From contig NZ_VOBR01000006.1 in NCBI RefSeq assembly GCF_007845675.1, positions 310,001-374,000 of the forward strand: 64,000 nucleotides of DNA. Reading direction: 5' to 3'. Below are positions 47,193-56,888 of the stretch, one piece after another. The translations under genes were made by a program, and so were the position numbers. Source of the DNA: Lentzea tibetensis. Its GTDB lineage: Bacteria; Actinomycetota; Actinomycetes; Mycobacteriales; Pseudonocardiaceae. Within the stretch, counting starts at the first letter, position 1. Each line of letters opens with the position of its first letter. Under the pieces are notes generated by a model, which worked only from the letters and a program-made list of their open reading frames with translations, searched no databases and was not told the origin of the DNA.

Positions 47193-48569
47193 ATGTCAGG
47201 TCGCAGGGCTCCCCTAGCGGTCCTCGCCGTCACAGTCCTCACGGCGACCGCGCTCACCGTCGTCGCCTCGTCCGACCAGCTCCCGGCCGCGCAGGCCGCC
47301 ACCTCCACCTTCACCCCGGCCGCGGACACGTTCGTGGACAGTTCGGCGGCCGGCACGAACTACGGCACGTCCGGGCAGATCGGCGTGGACGGGTCGCCCA
47401 CCAAGCGGGCGTTCCTCAAGTTCGCCGTCTCCGGTACGTCCGGCACGGTGACCAGTGCGAAATTGCGCATCCACACCGATGACGTGTCGGGTGCGCAGAG
47501 TCCCAGCGGTGGCGCGTTCCGGGCCACCACCAACACCTCGTGGGCCGAGACCGGGGTCACCTGGAACAGCCAGCCCGCCATCGACGGCGCGTCACTCGGG
47601 TCGCTCGGGTCCGTGGCGCGCAACGCCTGGTACGAGGTCGACGTGACGAGCTACGTCACCGGCAACGGCACGTTCAGCATCGCGATCACGTCCACCAGCA
47701 GCGACGGCGCGGACTACGACTCCCGGGAGTCCGGTACCACCGCGCCGCAGCTCGTGATCACCAGCGGCACCACGCCGCCGCCCGGCGATCCGGTGCTCGT
47801 CGGTGCCGGTGACATCGCGGACTCCGGTTCCGGTGACAGCGCCACGGCGGCGTTGCTCGACAACATCGGCGGCACGGTGTTCACGACCGGCGACAACGTC
47901 TACGAGAACGGCACCTCCGGCGAGTTCAACAGCTACTACAACCCGACCTGGGGGCGGCACAAGGCGCGCACCAAGCCGTCGCCCGGCAACCACGACTACA
48001 ACACCAGCGGCGCCAGCGGCTACTACGGCTACTTCGGCTCGGTCGCCGGACCGTCGGGGCGCGGCTACTACTCCTACGACATCGGCAACTGGCACGTCGT
48101 GTCGCTGAACTCCAACATCAGCATGTCGGCGGGCTCGGCGCAGGAGCAGTGGCTGCGCGCGGACCTCGCGGCGAGCACGAAGCCGTGCACGGCGGCGTAC
48201 TGGCACCACCCGCTGTTCACGTCGGGCGCCAACCACGCGCCGTCGACCGCGACGCGGCCGTTGTTCCAGGCGCTGTACGACAACAACGCCGACCTGGTGT
48301 TGTTCGGGCACAACCACCAGTACGAGCGGTTCGCGCCGCAGAACCCCACCGGCGGGCTCGACACGGCACGCGGCATCCGGACGTTCGTCGCGGGCATGGG
48401 CGGTGCCAGCCACTACGGCTTCGGCACCATCAAGCCCAACAGCGAGGCGCGCAACAACGACACGCACGGCGTGCTGAAGCTGACGTTGCACAGCAACAGC
48501 TTCGACTGGCAGTTCGTGCCGGAGGCGGGCAGGTCGTACACGGACAGCGGCAGCACCAACTGCCACTGA
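47193..48569 (+). CDS. secreted metallophosphatase with DNRLRE-type domain
   Basis: 458 residues from ATG 47193 (AGGAAG upstream). The signal peptide is about 1-36 (LAVLAVTVLTATALTVV, cleavage near AQA-A). A beta-sandwich of the DNRLRE/CBM96-like type follows at about 37-200 (FTPAADTFVDSS, FLKFAVSG, ETGVTWNSQPA, VTSYVTGNG). The calcineurin-like phosphatase domain at about 208-455 has metal motifs GDIAD, TTGDNVYENG, GNHDY, HHPLF and FGHNHQYER. It probably acts outside the cell on phosphate esters, possibly anchored to a polymer by the N-terminal domain. A strong terminator follows 12 bp after the stop. Confidence 0.9.
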   Translation: MSGRRAPLAVLAVTVLTATALTVVASSDQLPAAQAATSTFTPAADTFVDSSAAGTNYGTSGQIGVDGSPTKRAFLKFAVSGTSGTVTSAKLRIHTDDVSGAQSPSGGAFRATTNTSWAETGVTWNSQPAIDGASLGSLGSVARNAWYEVDVTSYVTGNGTFSIAITSTSSDGADYDSRESGTTAPQLVITSGTTPPPGDPVLVGAGDIADSGSGDSATAALLDNIGGTVFTTGDNVYENGTSGEFNSYYNPTWGRHKARTKPSPGNHDYNTSGASGYYGYFGSVAGPSGRGYYSYDIGNWHVVSLNSNISMSAGSAQEQWLRADLAASTKPCTAAYWHHPLFTSGANHAPSTATRPLFQALYDNNADLVLFGHNHQYERFAPQNPTGGLDTARGIRTFVAGMGGASHYGFGTIKPNSEARNNDTHGVLKLTLHSNSFDWQFVPEAGRSYTDSGSTNCH

Positions 48570-48580
48570 CCACCCCATCA

Positions 48581-48608
48581 CCCGCACCCGGCGCGAGCCG
48601 GGTGCGGG
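48581..48608 (+). terminator. hairpin after the metallophosphatase gene
   Basis: CCCGCACCCGGC and GCCGGGTGCGGG form a perfect 12-bp stem with a GCGA loop, 12 bp after the stop codon and 17 bp before the next start. Confidence 0.8.
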
Positions 48609-48624
48609 CTCTCCGGAGGCCAGC

Positions 48625-49842
48625 GTGTACCTGTCCACAATAGACAAGACGAAACCGGTCGGCGGCTGGAGAGGACTGAGCGGCAACGTCTTCGCGCTCG
48701 GTGCGGTCAGCCTCGTCACCGACGTGTCCTCGGAGATGGTGACGTCGATCCTGCCGCTGTACCTCGTCGTCGGGCTCCAGCTCAGCCCGGCCGCGTACGG
48801 CCTGATCGACGGCGTCTACACCGGGGCGACCACGCTGCTGCGGCTCGTCGGCGGGTACGTGGCCGACCGGACGAACAGGCGCAAGGCCGTGGCGGGCACC
48901 GGGTACGCGATCTCGGCGGTGGCCAAGCTCGGACTGCTCGCGGCGGGCAGTTCCACCGCCGCACTCGGCCTCGTGATCACCGCCGACCGGGCGGGCAAGG
49001 GTCTGCGCACGGCGCCGCGCGACGCGCTGATCACGTTGTCCACCCCCGAGAAGGACCTGGGCCGGGCGTTCGGCGTGCACCGGGCGATGGACGGCATCGG
49101 CGCGTTCGCCGGGCCACTGGTCGCGCTCGCCGTGCTGGCCGCCGCCGCGCAGTCGTTCGACGCGGTGTTCATGGCCAGCTTCTGCGTCGCCGCGCTCGGC
49201 GTGGTGATCCTCGTGCTGTTCGTCCGCGACCACCACGAGCACACGGCCCCCAAGGAGCCCTTGCGGCTCAACGCCATCACACAGCTCCTGCGCGAGAAGC
49301 CCGTCCGCGACGTGGTGCTCGCGGCGTCGCTGCTCGGGCTCGCGACGATCGGCGACGGGTTCGTCTACCTCTTGCTGCAGAAGCGCGAGGGCCTGCAGAT
49401 CGGCTGGTTCCCGCTGCTCGCGGTCGGCACCAGCCTGGTCTACCTGCTGCTCGCCGCACCCGTGGGCGCACTCGCCGACCGGGTCGGCAGGCTGCCTGTG
49501 ATGCTCGGCGGCTACGTCGCGCTGGCCGCGGTGTACCTGCTGCTCTTCGGACCGGCGGGCGGGTGGACGCTGGTCGTGCTCGTCCTCCTGCTGCACGGCG
49601 TCTTCTACGCGGCCACGGACGGCGTGCTCATGGCGCTGGCCGGCCCTCGGCTCCCCGAACGCCTGCGCACCACCGGGATCGCACTGATCCAAAGTGGACA
49701 GGCGCTGGCCTACCTCGGCTCGTCCGTGCTCTTCGGCGTGCTGTGGCAGTTCTGGGGACCCGAGGCCGCCACCCGGATCGCCGCGCTGGGCGTCGGGCTC
49801 GCCCTCGCCTGCACCGCCTACCTGCTGGGACGCCGATCATGA
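48625..49842 (+). CDS. major facilitator superfamily transporter
   Basis: 405 residues, GTG start, with 10-12 hydrophobic segments. MFS landmarks include GGYVADRTNRRKAV in the loop 2-3 position (about 73-86), AGKGLRTAPRDALI and a second-half GALADRVGRLP repeat near 288-298. The closest resemblance is to the subgroup annotated as multidrug or unknown efflux carriers. The stop overlaps the start of the next gene (ATGA), so it works with, or is regulated with, the following beta-propeller protein. Confidence 0.9.
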   Translation: MYLSTIDKTKPVGGWRGLSGNVFALGAVSLVTDVSSEMVTSILPLYLVVGLQLSPAAYGLIDGVYTGATTLLRLVGGYVADRTNRRKAVAGTGYAISAVAKLGLLAAGSSTAALGLVITADRAGKGLRTAPRDALITLSTPEKDLGRAFGVHRAMDGIGAFAGPLVALAVLAAAAQSFDAVFMASFCVAALGVVILVLFVRDHHEHTAPKEPLRLNAITQLLREKPVRDVVLAASLLGLATIGDGFVYLLLQKREGLQIGWFPLLAVGTSLVYLLLAAPVGALADRVGRLPVMLGGYVALAAVYLLLFGPAGGWTLVVLVLLLHGVFYAATDGVLMALAGPRLPERLRTTGIALIQSGQALAYLGSSVLFGVLWQFWGPEAATRIAALGVGLALACTAYLLGRRS

Positions 49843-50777
49843 CGACACGCACCCGCCTCGCGATCACCGCACTCGCCGCGATCCTGCTGGCCGCCGTCGC
49901 GGTCGGGTACACCAAGCTCTCCGCCGCACCGGAGAGCAACGTCGCCGCGGGCGGTGTGATCGGGCCGCGGCTGCAGGTGCTGAGCAACGGCAGGCTGTCC
50001 ACGGTGTCGCGCACCGACCCCTGCGGGCCGCGGGAGGTGAGCGAGCAGCTCTGCGACCGCGCGTACGCGGCGGCGGGCACGGTCGCGTGCCTGCGTCCCG
50101 TCGGGGCGCTGAAGTCCGGTGAGCTTGCCGTGCTCGACGCAGAGCTGCACGAGCAGCGCACCGTGCCGCTGACCGGGTTCCCCAACCGCGCCCGCGTGTC
50201 CGCGAGCGGGCGGATGGTGGCGTGGACGCTGTTCGTCGACGGGCACTCCTACGCCGCCAACGGTTTCTCCACCAGCACCGGCATTCTCGACACGCGCACC
50301 GGCGCACTCGTCACGTCACTCGAGGAGTTCGTCCCGGACCGGGCCGCGGACACGAACTTCTGGGGCGTCACGTTCGCCGCGGACGACAACCGCTTCTACG
50401 CCACCATGTCCACCGGCGGCCACCGCTACCTGGTCGAGGGCGACTTCGCCGCGCGCAGCGTGAAACCGGTGCAGGACAACGTCGAGTGCCCGTCGCTGTC
50501 GCCGGACGGCACCCGCATCGCCTACAAGGCCGCGATCGACGGCGACCCGCAGCGCGGCTGGCGGCTGTCCGTGCTCGACCTCGCGACGAAGCGGATCACG
50601 CCGCTCGCCGAGACCCGCAGCGTCGACGACCAGCCGGCGTGGCTGGACGACCACGACGTCGCGTACGGCATCCAGCGCGGAGACGGGGTCAACGACGTCT
50701 GGACCGTGCCCGCGGACGGCACCGGCAGCGCGCGGGTGCTGGTGCCCGAGGCGAACTCCCCCGCACCACTGGGCTAG
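49839..50777 (+). CDS. membrane-anchored TolB-like beta-propeller protein
   Basis: 312 residues. A single N-terminal hydrophobic segment (LAITALAAILLAAVAVGY, about 7-24) is an uncleaved anchor or signal. The remainder shows PD40/TolB-type blade repeats, for example ECPSLSPDGTRIAYKA, WRLSVLDLATKRITPL and DQPAWLDDHDVAY...DVWTVPADG. It is translationally coupled to the MFS transporter and probably sits on the outer membrane face as an accessory or sensor. No catalytic motif was seen. Confidence 0.85.
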   Translation: MTTRTRLAITALAAILLAAVAVGYTKLSAAPESNVAAGGVIGPRLQVLSNGRLSTVSRTDPCGPREVSEQLCDRAYAAAGTVACLRPVGALKSGELAVLDAELHEQRTVPLTGFPNRARVSASGRMVAWTLFVDGHSYAANGFSTSTGILDTRTGALVTSLEEFVPDRAADTNFWGVTFAADDNRFYATMSTGGHRYLVEGDFAARSVKPVQDNVECPSLSPDGTRIAYKAAIDGDPQRGWRLSVLDLATKRITPLAETRSVDDQPAWLDDHDVAYGIQRGDGVNDVWTVPADGTGSARVLVPEANSPAPLG

Positions 50778-51079
50778 CCGGGCAACGGCTTCATCCGGTC
50801 GGGCATGTGCGCCCGCAGGCAGTCCAGCAGGACGGCCACCTCGGCCGCGTCGAGCAGCACCTCGGTCTGGCCACAGGCGAGCGTGGCCTCGCCGGTGCCG
50901 GCCTCCGGCTGGTAGCGCAGTGACACCTCCGGGACAGCGCAGGCATGCGAGTCCCTGATGGCCTCGATCAACTGACCCGCGCGGGGATAGGGCAACCGCG
51001 CGCTCCACTGGCGCGCCGCGACCGGCCTGACCAGCAGGCGCAGGCCTCCGGACGCACGGCGAACATCAACCACATGCAC
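50774..51079 (-). CDS. small conserved-looking protein, unknown function
   Basis: 101 residues (GTG start). No recognised domain. It reads as a compact alpha/beta protein with strands such as EVSLRYQPEAGTGEATLACG and a helix AAEVAVLLDCLRAHMPDRM. Its stop overlaps that of the convergent beta-propeller gene by 4 bases. A ribosome site is not evident, so the start is uncertain. It may be real because the frame shows normal residue composition, but no function can be offered. Confidence 0.55.
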   Translation of the reverse strand: MHVVDVRRASGGLRLLVRPVAARQWSARLPYPRAGQLIEAIRDSHACAVPEVSLRYQPEAGTGEATLACGQTEVLLDAAEVAVLLDCLRAHMPDRMKPLPG

Positions 51080-51197
51080 AACAGGTCAATGTACCCTTCG
51101 ATGCCAAACAACAGGCCGCTCGTTAATCCATTCGAGTAGTGCATAGGGCCTTCACCTGCGATTCCAAGCGGAATAGCGTGGCGAGGAGGTGTACCGA

Positions 51198-51707
51198 ATG
51201 ATCCGAGCGATCCTCATTTCCGCCGCCACGGTCGCCGCACTCATCGTCCCCAGCGCACCTGCCGGAGCCGCCGTCGATGTGCTGACCTGCGTCTCGTCGA
51301 CCGATGTGACGTACACGCCCGGTCTGCTGCTCACCCCGCAGGAGGTGAAGGTCGAGGTCGACGGGAAGTTCCTCACGTGCGTCGACCTCAGCGGTCAGTC
51401 GATCACCGGCGGCACGTACGGGGCGAAGCTCAAAGCGACCCGATCGTGCCTGGACCTGCTGGCGTCCACCACCGGGACGTTCACCGTGCACTGGAACAAC
51501 AACAGCTCCAGCACGATCAACTTCTCCCGCACGACGACCGTGACCGGGGCCGCCATCGTCACCACCGAGGTGGGCGCCGTCGTGTCGGGCGCGTTCACCG
51601 GGCACAGCACGGTGTTCGTGACCACCGGCCCCAACCTGCTGACGCAGTGCCTCGCACCGCCGGGGCTGACCACCTTCCACACCAACGGAGACCTGACCGT
51701 CGTCTGA
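51198..51707 (+). CDS. small secreted protein, unknown function
   Basis: 169 residues from ATG 51198, eight bases after GGAGG; an upstream GTG at 51189 overlaps the ribosome site and is less likely. The signal peptide is MIRAILISAATVAALIVPSA with cleavage near AGAA. The mature part is Thr/Ser/Val-rich, beta-strand-like, with four cysteines that could form two disulfides (LTCVSS, LTCVDL, RSCLDL, TQCLAP). No family is recognised. It is monocistronic, followed at once by a strong bidirectional terminator. Confidence 0.8.
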   Translation: MIRAILISAATVAALIVPSAPAGAAVDVLTCVSSTDVTYTPGLLLTPQEVKVEVDGKFLTCVDLSGQSITGGTYGAKLKATRSCLDLLASTTGTFTVHWNNNSSSTINFSRTTTVTGAAIVTTEVGAVVSGAFTGHSTVFVTTGPNLLTQCLAPPGLTTFHTNGDLTVV

Positions 51708-51711
51708 GACC

Positions 51712-51758
51712 ATGAGGGAACCCTTCACGGCGCAGACCGCCGTGAAGGGTCCCCTCAT
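51712..51758. terminator. bidirectional terminator between convergent genes
   Basis: Arms 51712-51731 and 51739-51758 pair over 19 of 20 positions around a 7-base loop. It starts 4 bp after the secreted-protein stop and ends 11 bp before the stop of the ABC binding-protein gene on the other strand. Confidence 0.88.
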
Positions 51759-51769
51759 CGCATCTCAGG

Positions 51770-53056
51770 TCACTGGTAGCAGGGCTTGTCGAACTTGAAG
51801 TCCTTCGCGGTCGGACCGGTGAAGAACTCCTCCACCAGCGACACACCGGTGGGCGCCGCGTCGTCCGGCTTGTAGATCAGCGACTGCCGGAACACGTGGT
51901 CGTTCGGCGAACCGGTCTGCTTGCCCGCACCCGAGGGCAGCATCCCCTCGTAGTCGACGGAGTCCAGCTGCCGCACCGCGTTCAGCAGGCCGGCCCGCGT
52001 CAGGTCCTTGTTGTCCGCGGCCTTCTGCAGAGCGGCCTTCAGCGGGTACGCCCACACCCAACCTGCGGTGTAGCCGTCGTTCGGCGTCACCGACGGCAGC
52101 GCCGCGCGCATCGCGGTGTGGCCGACGGACTCGGTGTTCCACGCCTTCCACGGCGCGGACTGCATGTACAGCGCCTTGATCGCCGGTGCGGCGGGCGACT
52201 TGAGCAGGCCGGGGTTCCAGGTGGGCGAGGTGCCGATGAACCTGCCGGTGAAGCCGCGCGCCGCCGTCTGGCCGATGATCACGGCCGCGTCGGTCGGGCC
52301 GGTCGTGAGGATCACCAGGTCGGGCTTGCCGGACACGATCGCGTCGATCGCGCCGCCCTGGTTGTCCTGGCCGGTCTGGGTCGTGACGTTGGTGAACGTC
52401 AGGCCGCGCTTCTCGGCCGCGAGCTTCGTGCCCGCCGCGGCGTCGTCGCCGTAGTCACCGGCCAGGTGCACGGCCATGACGGACTTGACGCCCATCTTGT
52501 CCGCCGCGTAGTCGACCGAGTTCATCGACTCGATGCAGTAGTTCGTGCCGGACTCCAGCACCACTTCCTCGTGGCCCCACAGGGAGGTCCACGACGCGGG
52601 CACGGACACCATCTGGGTGTTCTCCAGGTCCGGCAGGATCGCGGCGGTCGTCGGCGAGCCCAGCGTCTGGGTCAGCGCCAGGATCTTGCCCTTGATCTCC
52701 TGGTAGACCTGGTTGTGGATCTGCGGCAGGTACTTGTTGTCCTTGACGTACGTCGTCACGTCGATCTCGTAGCCGCCGATGCCGCCCTGGTCGTTGACGC
52801 GCTTCCAGAACGCCTTCTGCGCGTCCGTGATGGGGACGGCGAGCGTCTTGAACGGGCCCTCGGTCAGGTCCGAGATCGTGCCGAGGTAGATGCAGCCCTT
52901 CGACTTGTCGACGGCGCTGGGGCAGGCGTCGGAGGTCACTCCGGCGTCGACCTTGATGCCGCCTTTGCCCTCCGCGGGGGCGGCGCCGTCACCACCGCGG
53001 CAGGAAGTGAGAGCCAGCAGCGCGACGAACACCGCTGCCAATCTTGTGGAGGACAT
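51770..53056 (-). CDS. ABC transporter substrate-binding lipoprotein (Liv type)
   Basis: 428 residues from ATG 53056 (GGGAG upstream). A lipoprotein signal ends in the lipobox LTSC near 18-21. A type I periplasmic-binding fold follows: IYLGTISDLTEGPFKTLAVP, DAQKAFWKRVNDQGGIGGYE, AGDYGDDAAAGTKLAAE. It captures the substrate outside the membrane for the importer encoded upstream. Family members bind branched-chain amino acids, amides, urea or aromatic acids. The acyl-CoA ligase in the operon points to an organic acid (inference). It is the last gene of the six-gene operon. Confidence 0.9.
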   Translation of the reverse strand: MSSTRLAAVFVALLALTSCRGGDGAAPAEGKGGIKVDAGVTSDACPSAVDKSKGCIYLGTISDLTEGPFKTLAVPITDAQKAFWKRVNDQGGIGGYEIDVTTYVKDNKYLPQIHNQVYQEIKGKILALTQTLGSPTTAAILPDLENTQMVSVPASWTSLWGHEEVVLESGTNYCIESMNSVDYAADKMGVKSVMAVHLAGDYGDDAAAGTKLAAEKRGLTFTNVTTQTGQDNQGGAIDAIVSGKPDLVILTTGPTDAAVIIGQTAARGFTGRFIGTSPTWNPGLLKSPAAPAIKALYMQSAPWKAWNTESVGHTAMRAALPSVTPNDGYTAGWVWAYPLKAALQKAADNKDLTRAGLLNAVRQLDSVDYEGMLPSGAGKQTGSPNDHVFRQSLIYKPDDAAPTGVSLVEEFFTGPTAKDFKFDKPCYQ

Positions 53057-53072
53057 GGGCTTTCTCCCTTGC

Positions 53073-54173
53073 TCAGTACGAGAACGGCCAGGTGCGCCAG
53101 TAGTTGCGGACGCGCACCCAGATGCCGAACAACCCACGCGGTTCGACGATCAGGAACACGATCAGCAGCACCCCGTAGAGCACGGCCTCCAGCTGGAAGA
53201 CCGTGAACGTGCCGGTGGCGTCGCCGCTGATGAACGGCAGCACCGCGGGCAGCTCCCTGGTGATGCGCGGCAACAGCGTGATGAACAGGGCGCCCATGAT
53301 CGCGCCCGAGATGGTGCCCGCGCCGCCGATGAGCACCATCGCGATGTACTGCACCGACAACAGCAGGCTGAACGAGCCGGGGTCGAAGAACCCGTTCGGC
53401 ACGAACAGCAACGCGCCCGCGACACCCGCGTAGAACGACGAGATCGCGAACGCCAGCACCTTGTACTTCGTCAGGTCCACGCCGATCACCGACGCGGCCA
53501 GGTCGCGGTCGCGCACGGCCGCGAACGCGCGGCCGACCCGCGAGCGCACCAGGTTCCGCGCCAGCACGCCGAAGATCACCAGCAGGACGAACATCACCAG
53601 GTACAGCTTCTGCGCGCCGGTGAGGAACGCGCCGTCCTTGTCGAGCCGGACGCCGAGCAGTTCGGGCACCGCCGCCGGCCGCCCGACACCTGGCCCGCCC
53701 GTCAGCTCCGTCCACTCCCGGAAGACGTGGTCTCCCAGGAAGACCAGCCCGAGCGTGACGATCGCGAGGTACAGCCCGCGCAGCCGCACGGCCAGCGGCG
53801 CGACGATCACGCCCGCCAGCGCGGCGACCAGGCCGCTCGCCAGCACCCACACCGGCAGCGACGTGACACCGAACCCGATCACCCTGCCGTCCGGGTCACC
53901 GGACAGCGCCGCACCCGTGTACGCGCCGATGGCGAGGAAGAACGCGTGCCCCAGCGACACCTGGCCCGCGTAGCCCGTCACGATGTTCAGCCCGATCGCG
54001 CCGATCGCGGCCACGTACCCGGTCGCGAGCAGCTGCAGCAGGTCATCGGTGATCATGAACGGCAGGAGCAGCGCGACCACCAGCAGCGCACCGGTCGACA
54101 CGCGCTTGGGCCGCGTGTTCAGGAACGCCATGTCCTGCGCGTACGACGTGTAGAGCTCCGGACGGCCTCTCAC
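53073..54173 (-). CDS. livM: Liv-type ABC permease (LivM family)
   Basis: 366 residues with about nine hydrophobic segments. LivM features are GLNIVTGYAGQVSLGHAFFL near 63-82, the conserved loop near FAAVRDRDLAASVIGVD, and SSFYAGVAGAL. It starts at a GTG overlapping the livH stop by 4 bases. It forms the translocation channel with LivH. Confidence 0.9.
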   Translation of the reverse strand: MRGRPELYTSYAQDMAFLNTRPKRVSTGALLVVALLLPFMITDDLLQLLATGYVAAIGAIGLNIVTGYAGQVSLGHAFFLAIGAYTGAALSGDPDGRVIGFGVTSLPVWVLASGLVAALAGVIVAPLAVRLRGLYLAIVTLGLVFLGDHVFREWTELTGGPGVGRPAAVPELLGVRLDKDGAFLTGAQKLYLVMFVLLVIFGVLARNLVRSRVGRAFAAVRDRDLAASVIGVDLTKYKVLAFAISSFYAGVAGALLFVPNGFFDPGSFSLLLSVQYIAMVLIGGAGTISGAIMGALFITLLPRITRELPAVLPFISGDATGTFTVFQLEAVLYGVLLIVFLIVEPRGLFGIWVRVRNYWRTWPFSY

Positions 54174-55057
54174 AGGCGTTCGACCTCCCTCTTGCCGAAC
54201 AGCCCGTACGGCCGCACGAGGAGTACCAGCAGCATCAGCGCGTACGGGGCGACCAGCGCGAAGTTCGGCCCGAGCCAGGGCGCCACATCACCTTGGTACG
54301 TACCGAAAAGGGACTCGATCACGCCGACCGCGAGACCACCGATCACCGCGCCGCCCAGTGACTCGAGGCCACCCAGGATGATCGCGGGCAGCGCCTTCAG
54401 CGCCACGATCCACAGCTGCTGGTCGACGCCGGCGCCGGTCGCGACGAACACACCGGCCAACGCGGCGAGACCGCCCGCGAGCGCCCACGACAGCGCGAAC
54501 ACCGAGCCGACCGAGATGCCCTGCGCCAGCGCGACTTCCTGGTCGTACGAGACCGCCCGCATCGCGAGCCCGACCCGCGAGTACCGGAAGAACGCGAACA
54601 GCGCGGCGGTCACCACGGCCGTCGTCGCGAACATGACGAGGTAGCGCTCCTGGACGTCGACCCCGAGGAGCGGCACCGTGTTCAGGCCCCACGGGTCGCC
54701 GACCTGCCGCACGTCGAGCCCGATGAACGCGTTCGTGACGACGCGGACCACCACGTCGACGCCGATGGTGATGATCGCGACGACGAACACCGGCTTGCCG
54801 ACCATCGGGCGCAGCACGGTGCGCTCCACACCGAGCGCGAGGAACGCGATGACGACGGCCGCGAGCGCGACGGCACCGAAGAACCCGGTCGCCGGCGCCA
54901 GGTAGCTCACCAGCACCGCGCCCGCGAGCATGAACGCCGGCTGCGCGAAGCTGATCACCTGGGTCGACTTGTAGATGATGACGAAACCCAGTGCCAGCAA
55001 CGAGTAGATGGACCCGGTACCGAGACCGCGGACGAGCGACTGAACAAACTCATCCAC
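54170..55057 (-). CDS. livH: Liv-type ABC permease (LivH family)
   Basis: 295 residues, eight or so membrane segments, LivH signatures GLGTGSIYSLLALGFVIIYK near 11-30, FAQPAFMLAG, RAVSYDQEVALAQGI, and ILGGLESLGGAVIGG near 227-241. The GTG start has GGGAGG five bases upstream. It overlaps the end of the acyl-CoA ligase gene by 8 bp. Partner of LivM in the importer. Confidence 0.9.
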   Translation of the reverse strand: MDEFVQSLVRGLGTGSIYSLLALGFVIIYKSTQVISFAQPAFMLAGAVLVSYLAPATGFFGAVALAAVVIAFLALGVERTVLRPMVGKPVFVVAIITIGVDVVVRVVTNAFIGLDVRQVGDPWGLNTVPLLGVDVQERYLVMFATTAVVTAALFAFFRYSRVGLAMRAVSYDQEVALAQGISVGSVFALSWALAGGLAALAGVFVATGAGVDQQLWIVALKALPAIILGGLESLGGAVIGGLAVGVIESLFGTYQGDVAPWLGPNFALVAPYALMLLVLLVRPYGLFGKREVERL

Positions 55058-56888
55058 GGGTACCTCCCGCGTACATGTCGTCGACGAGCGCGTCGAACAT
55101 CTTGTGCAGCGCGGAGCGCTTGACCTTCTGCGTCGCGGTCAGCTCGCCGTCCTCGTGGTCGAGCTCCTTCGGGAACATGCGGAACTTCTTGACCTGCTCG
55201 ACGTTCGCGAACCGCGCGTTGACGTCGGTGACGATGCCCTGCACGAGCTTCAGCACCTCGGGTTTCTCCGAGAGGTCGCGGTAGGTCGTGTACGGGATGC
55301 GCTTCTGCTGCGCCCAGTGCCCGACCGTCTCCAACTCGATGCCGATCAGCGCGGTGAGGTACGCGCGGCCGTCGCCGATCACCACGGCTTCCTTGATGTA
55401 CGGCGAGGTCTTGAGCGCGTTCTCGATCTCCGAAGGGGCGATGTTCTTGCCGCCCGCGGTGATGATGATGTCCTTCATTCGGTCGGTGATCTTCACGTGC
55501 GTGTCGCCGACCCACTCCCCCACGTCGCCGGTGTGCAGCCAGCCGTCCGGCGAGACGACGCGCCTGGTCGCCTCGTCGTCGCGCCAGTAGCCGGCGAACA
55601 CGCCCGCGTGCCTGGTCTGGATCTCGCCGGTCTCCGGGTCGATCCGCAGCTCCACCGCGTCGTGCGGTTCGCCGACCGTGCCGACCTTCACGCGGCCCGG
55701 CCGGTTGGCCGTCGCGATCGCGCTGTTCTCGGTCATGCCGTAGACCTCGTGCATCGGCACGCCGATGCCCATGAAGAACTTCAGCACCTCCGGCGCGATC
55801 GGCGCGGCACCGGACGACGCGTAGCGCACGCGGCGCATGCCGATGCGGGTGCGCAGCGCGCGGAAGCAGAAGAGCCAGCCGATCGCGTACCGGACGCGGC
55901 TCTTGGACGTGTGCACGCCGCCCGAACGCACGAGCTCGGCGCCGATCGCGTCGGCCTGCTTCAGCCAGAACCGGGTGGTGGTGCGCTTGAGCCAGGACGC
56001 GCTGGACACGCCGATCGTGACGCCCGCCAGCACCTTCTCCCAGATGCGCGGCACGCCGAACAGGATCGTCGGCTGCACCTCGCGGAGGTTCGCCTGGACC
56101 GTCTCGATCGACTCGGCGAAGTGGACCTGCACGCCGGACGACGCGCTGAACCACGTCGTGAAGATCCGCTCCGCCACGTGGCACAGCGGGAGGTACGACA
56201 GTGTCATGTCCTTTTCGGATGGTGGGGGCGAAGTGAACCCACCTCCCTCTACCAGGACGGTGACCGCGAACTCGACGTTCTCGACGGTGAGCATCGCGCC
56301 CTTGGGCGGGCCCGTCGTTCCCGACGTGTAGATCAGCGTCATCACGTCGTCCGGCGTCGTCTCCTCCATCCGTGCGGACAGCTCGTCGGGGAACTCGTCG
56401 CGGTGCGCGGCTCCCAGGGCGAGGAAGTCGTCCCACCACAACAACTTCGGCTCGTCGTACCGGCCGCGCACGCCGCGCGGTTCGATGTAGACGATGCGTT
56501 CCAGGTCCGGCAGCTCGTCGAGCACCGCGAGCACCTTGTCGACCTGCTCCTGGTCCTCGGCGATGAGGATGCGCGCGCCGGAGTGGCCGAGGAGGTACGC
56601 GACCTCGGACGCCGGGTTGGTCGGGTAGAGGCCGACCGTGATGGCGCGCGCGGCAACCGTGCCGAGGTCCGCGTACAGCCACTCGCGGCGGTTCTCCGAG
56701 TGCACCGCGACCCGGTCGCCCGGCTCGACGCCGAGCGCGAGCATCGCGTGGCCGACGAGCTCGACGTTGGCCCAGTACCGCGCCCAGGTGACCTCCTGCC
56801 AGATGCCGAAGTCCTTGGCGCGCAAGGCGGTCCGGTCCGGTGTCGCGGCCGCGCGGTCGCGGACGCGGGTGACGACGGTCGTGGTCAT
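55050..56888 (-). CDS. acyl-CoA synthetase embedded in the Liv transporter operon
   Basis: 612 residues of the long-chain AMP-forming family. The P-loop is YTSGTTGPPKGAM near 190-202, followed by LPLCHVAER, a TENSA acyl-adenylate motif near 384-388, GWLHTGDVGEW near 445-455 and DRMKDIIITAGGKNIAPSE. It converts an acid to its CoA thioester. Placement between the ATPase and permease genes suggests capture of the imported acid inside the cell by thioesterification. Start and stop overlap both neighbours. It is related to, but distinct from, the ligase at 20572-22341. Confidence 0.92.
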   Translation of the reverse strand: MTTTVVTRVRDRAAATPDRTALRAKDFGIWQEVTWARYWANVELVGHAMLALGVEPGDRVAVHSENRREWLYADLGTVAARAITVGLYPTNPASEVAYLLGHSGARILIAEDQEQVDKVLAVLDELPDLERIVYIEPRGVRGRYDEPKLLWWDDFLALGAAHRDEFPDELSARMEETTPDDVMTLIYTSGTTGPPKGAMLTVENVEFAVTVLVEGGGFTSPPPSEKDMTLSYLPLCHVAERIFTTWFSASSGVQVHFAESIETVQANLREVQPTILFGVPRIWEKVLAGVTIGVSSASWLKRTTTRFWLKQADAIGAELVRSGGVHTSKSRVRYAIGWLFCFRALRTRIGMRRVRYASSGAAPIAPEVLKFFMGIGVPMHEVYGMTENSAIATANRPGRVKVGTVGEPHDAVELRIDPETGEIQTRHAGVFAGYWRDDEATRRVVSPDGWLHTGDVGEWVGDTHVKITDRMKDIIITAGGKNIAPSEIENALKTSPYIKEAVVIGDGRAYLTALIGIELETVGHWAQQKRIPYTTYRDLSEKPEVLKLVQGIVTDVNARFANVEQVKKFRMFPKELDHEDGELTATQKVKRSALHKMFDALVDDMYAGGTRG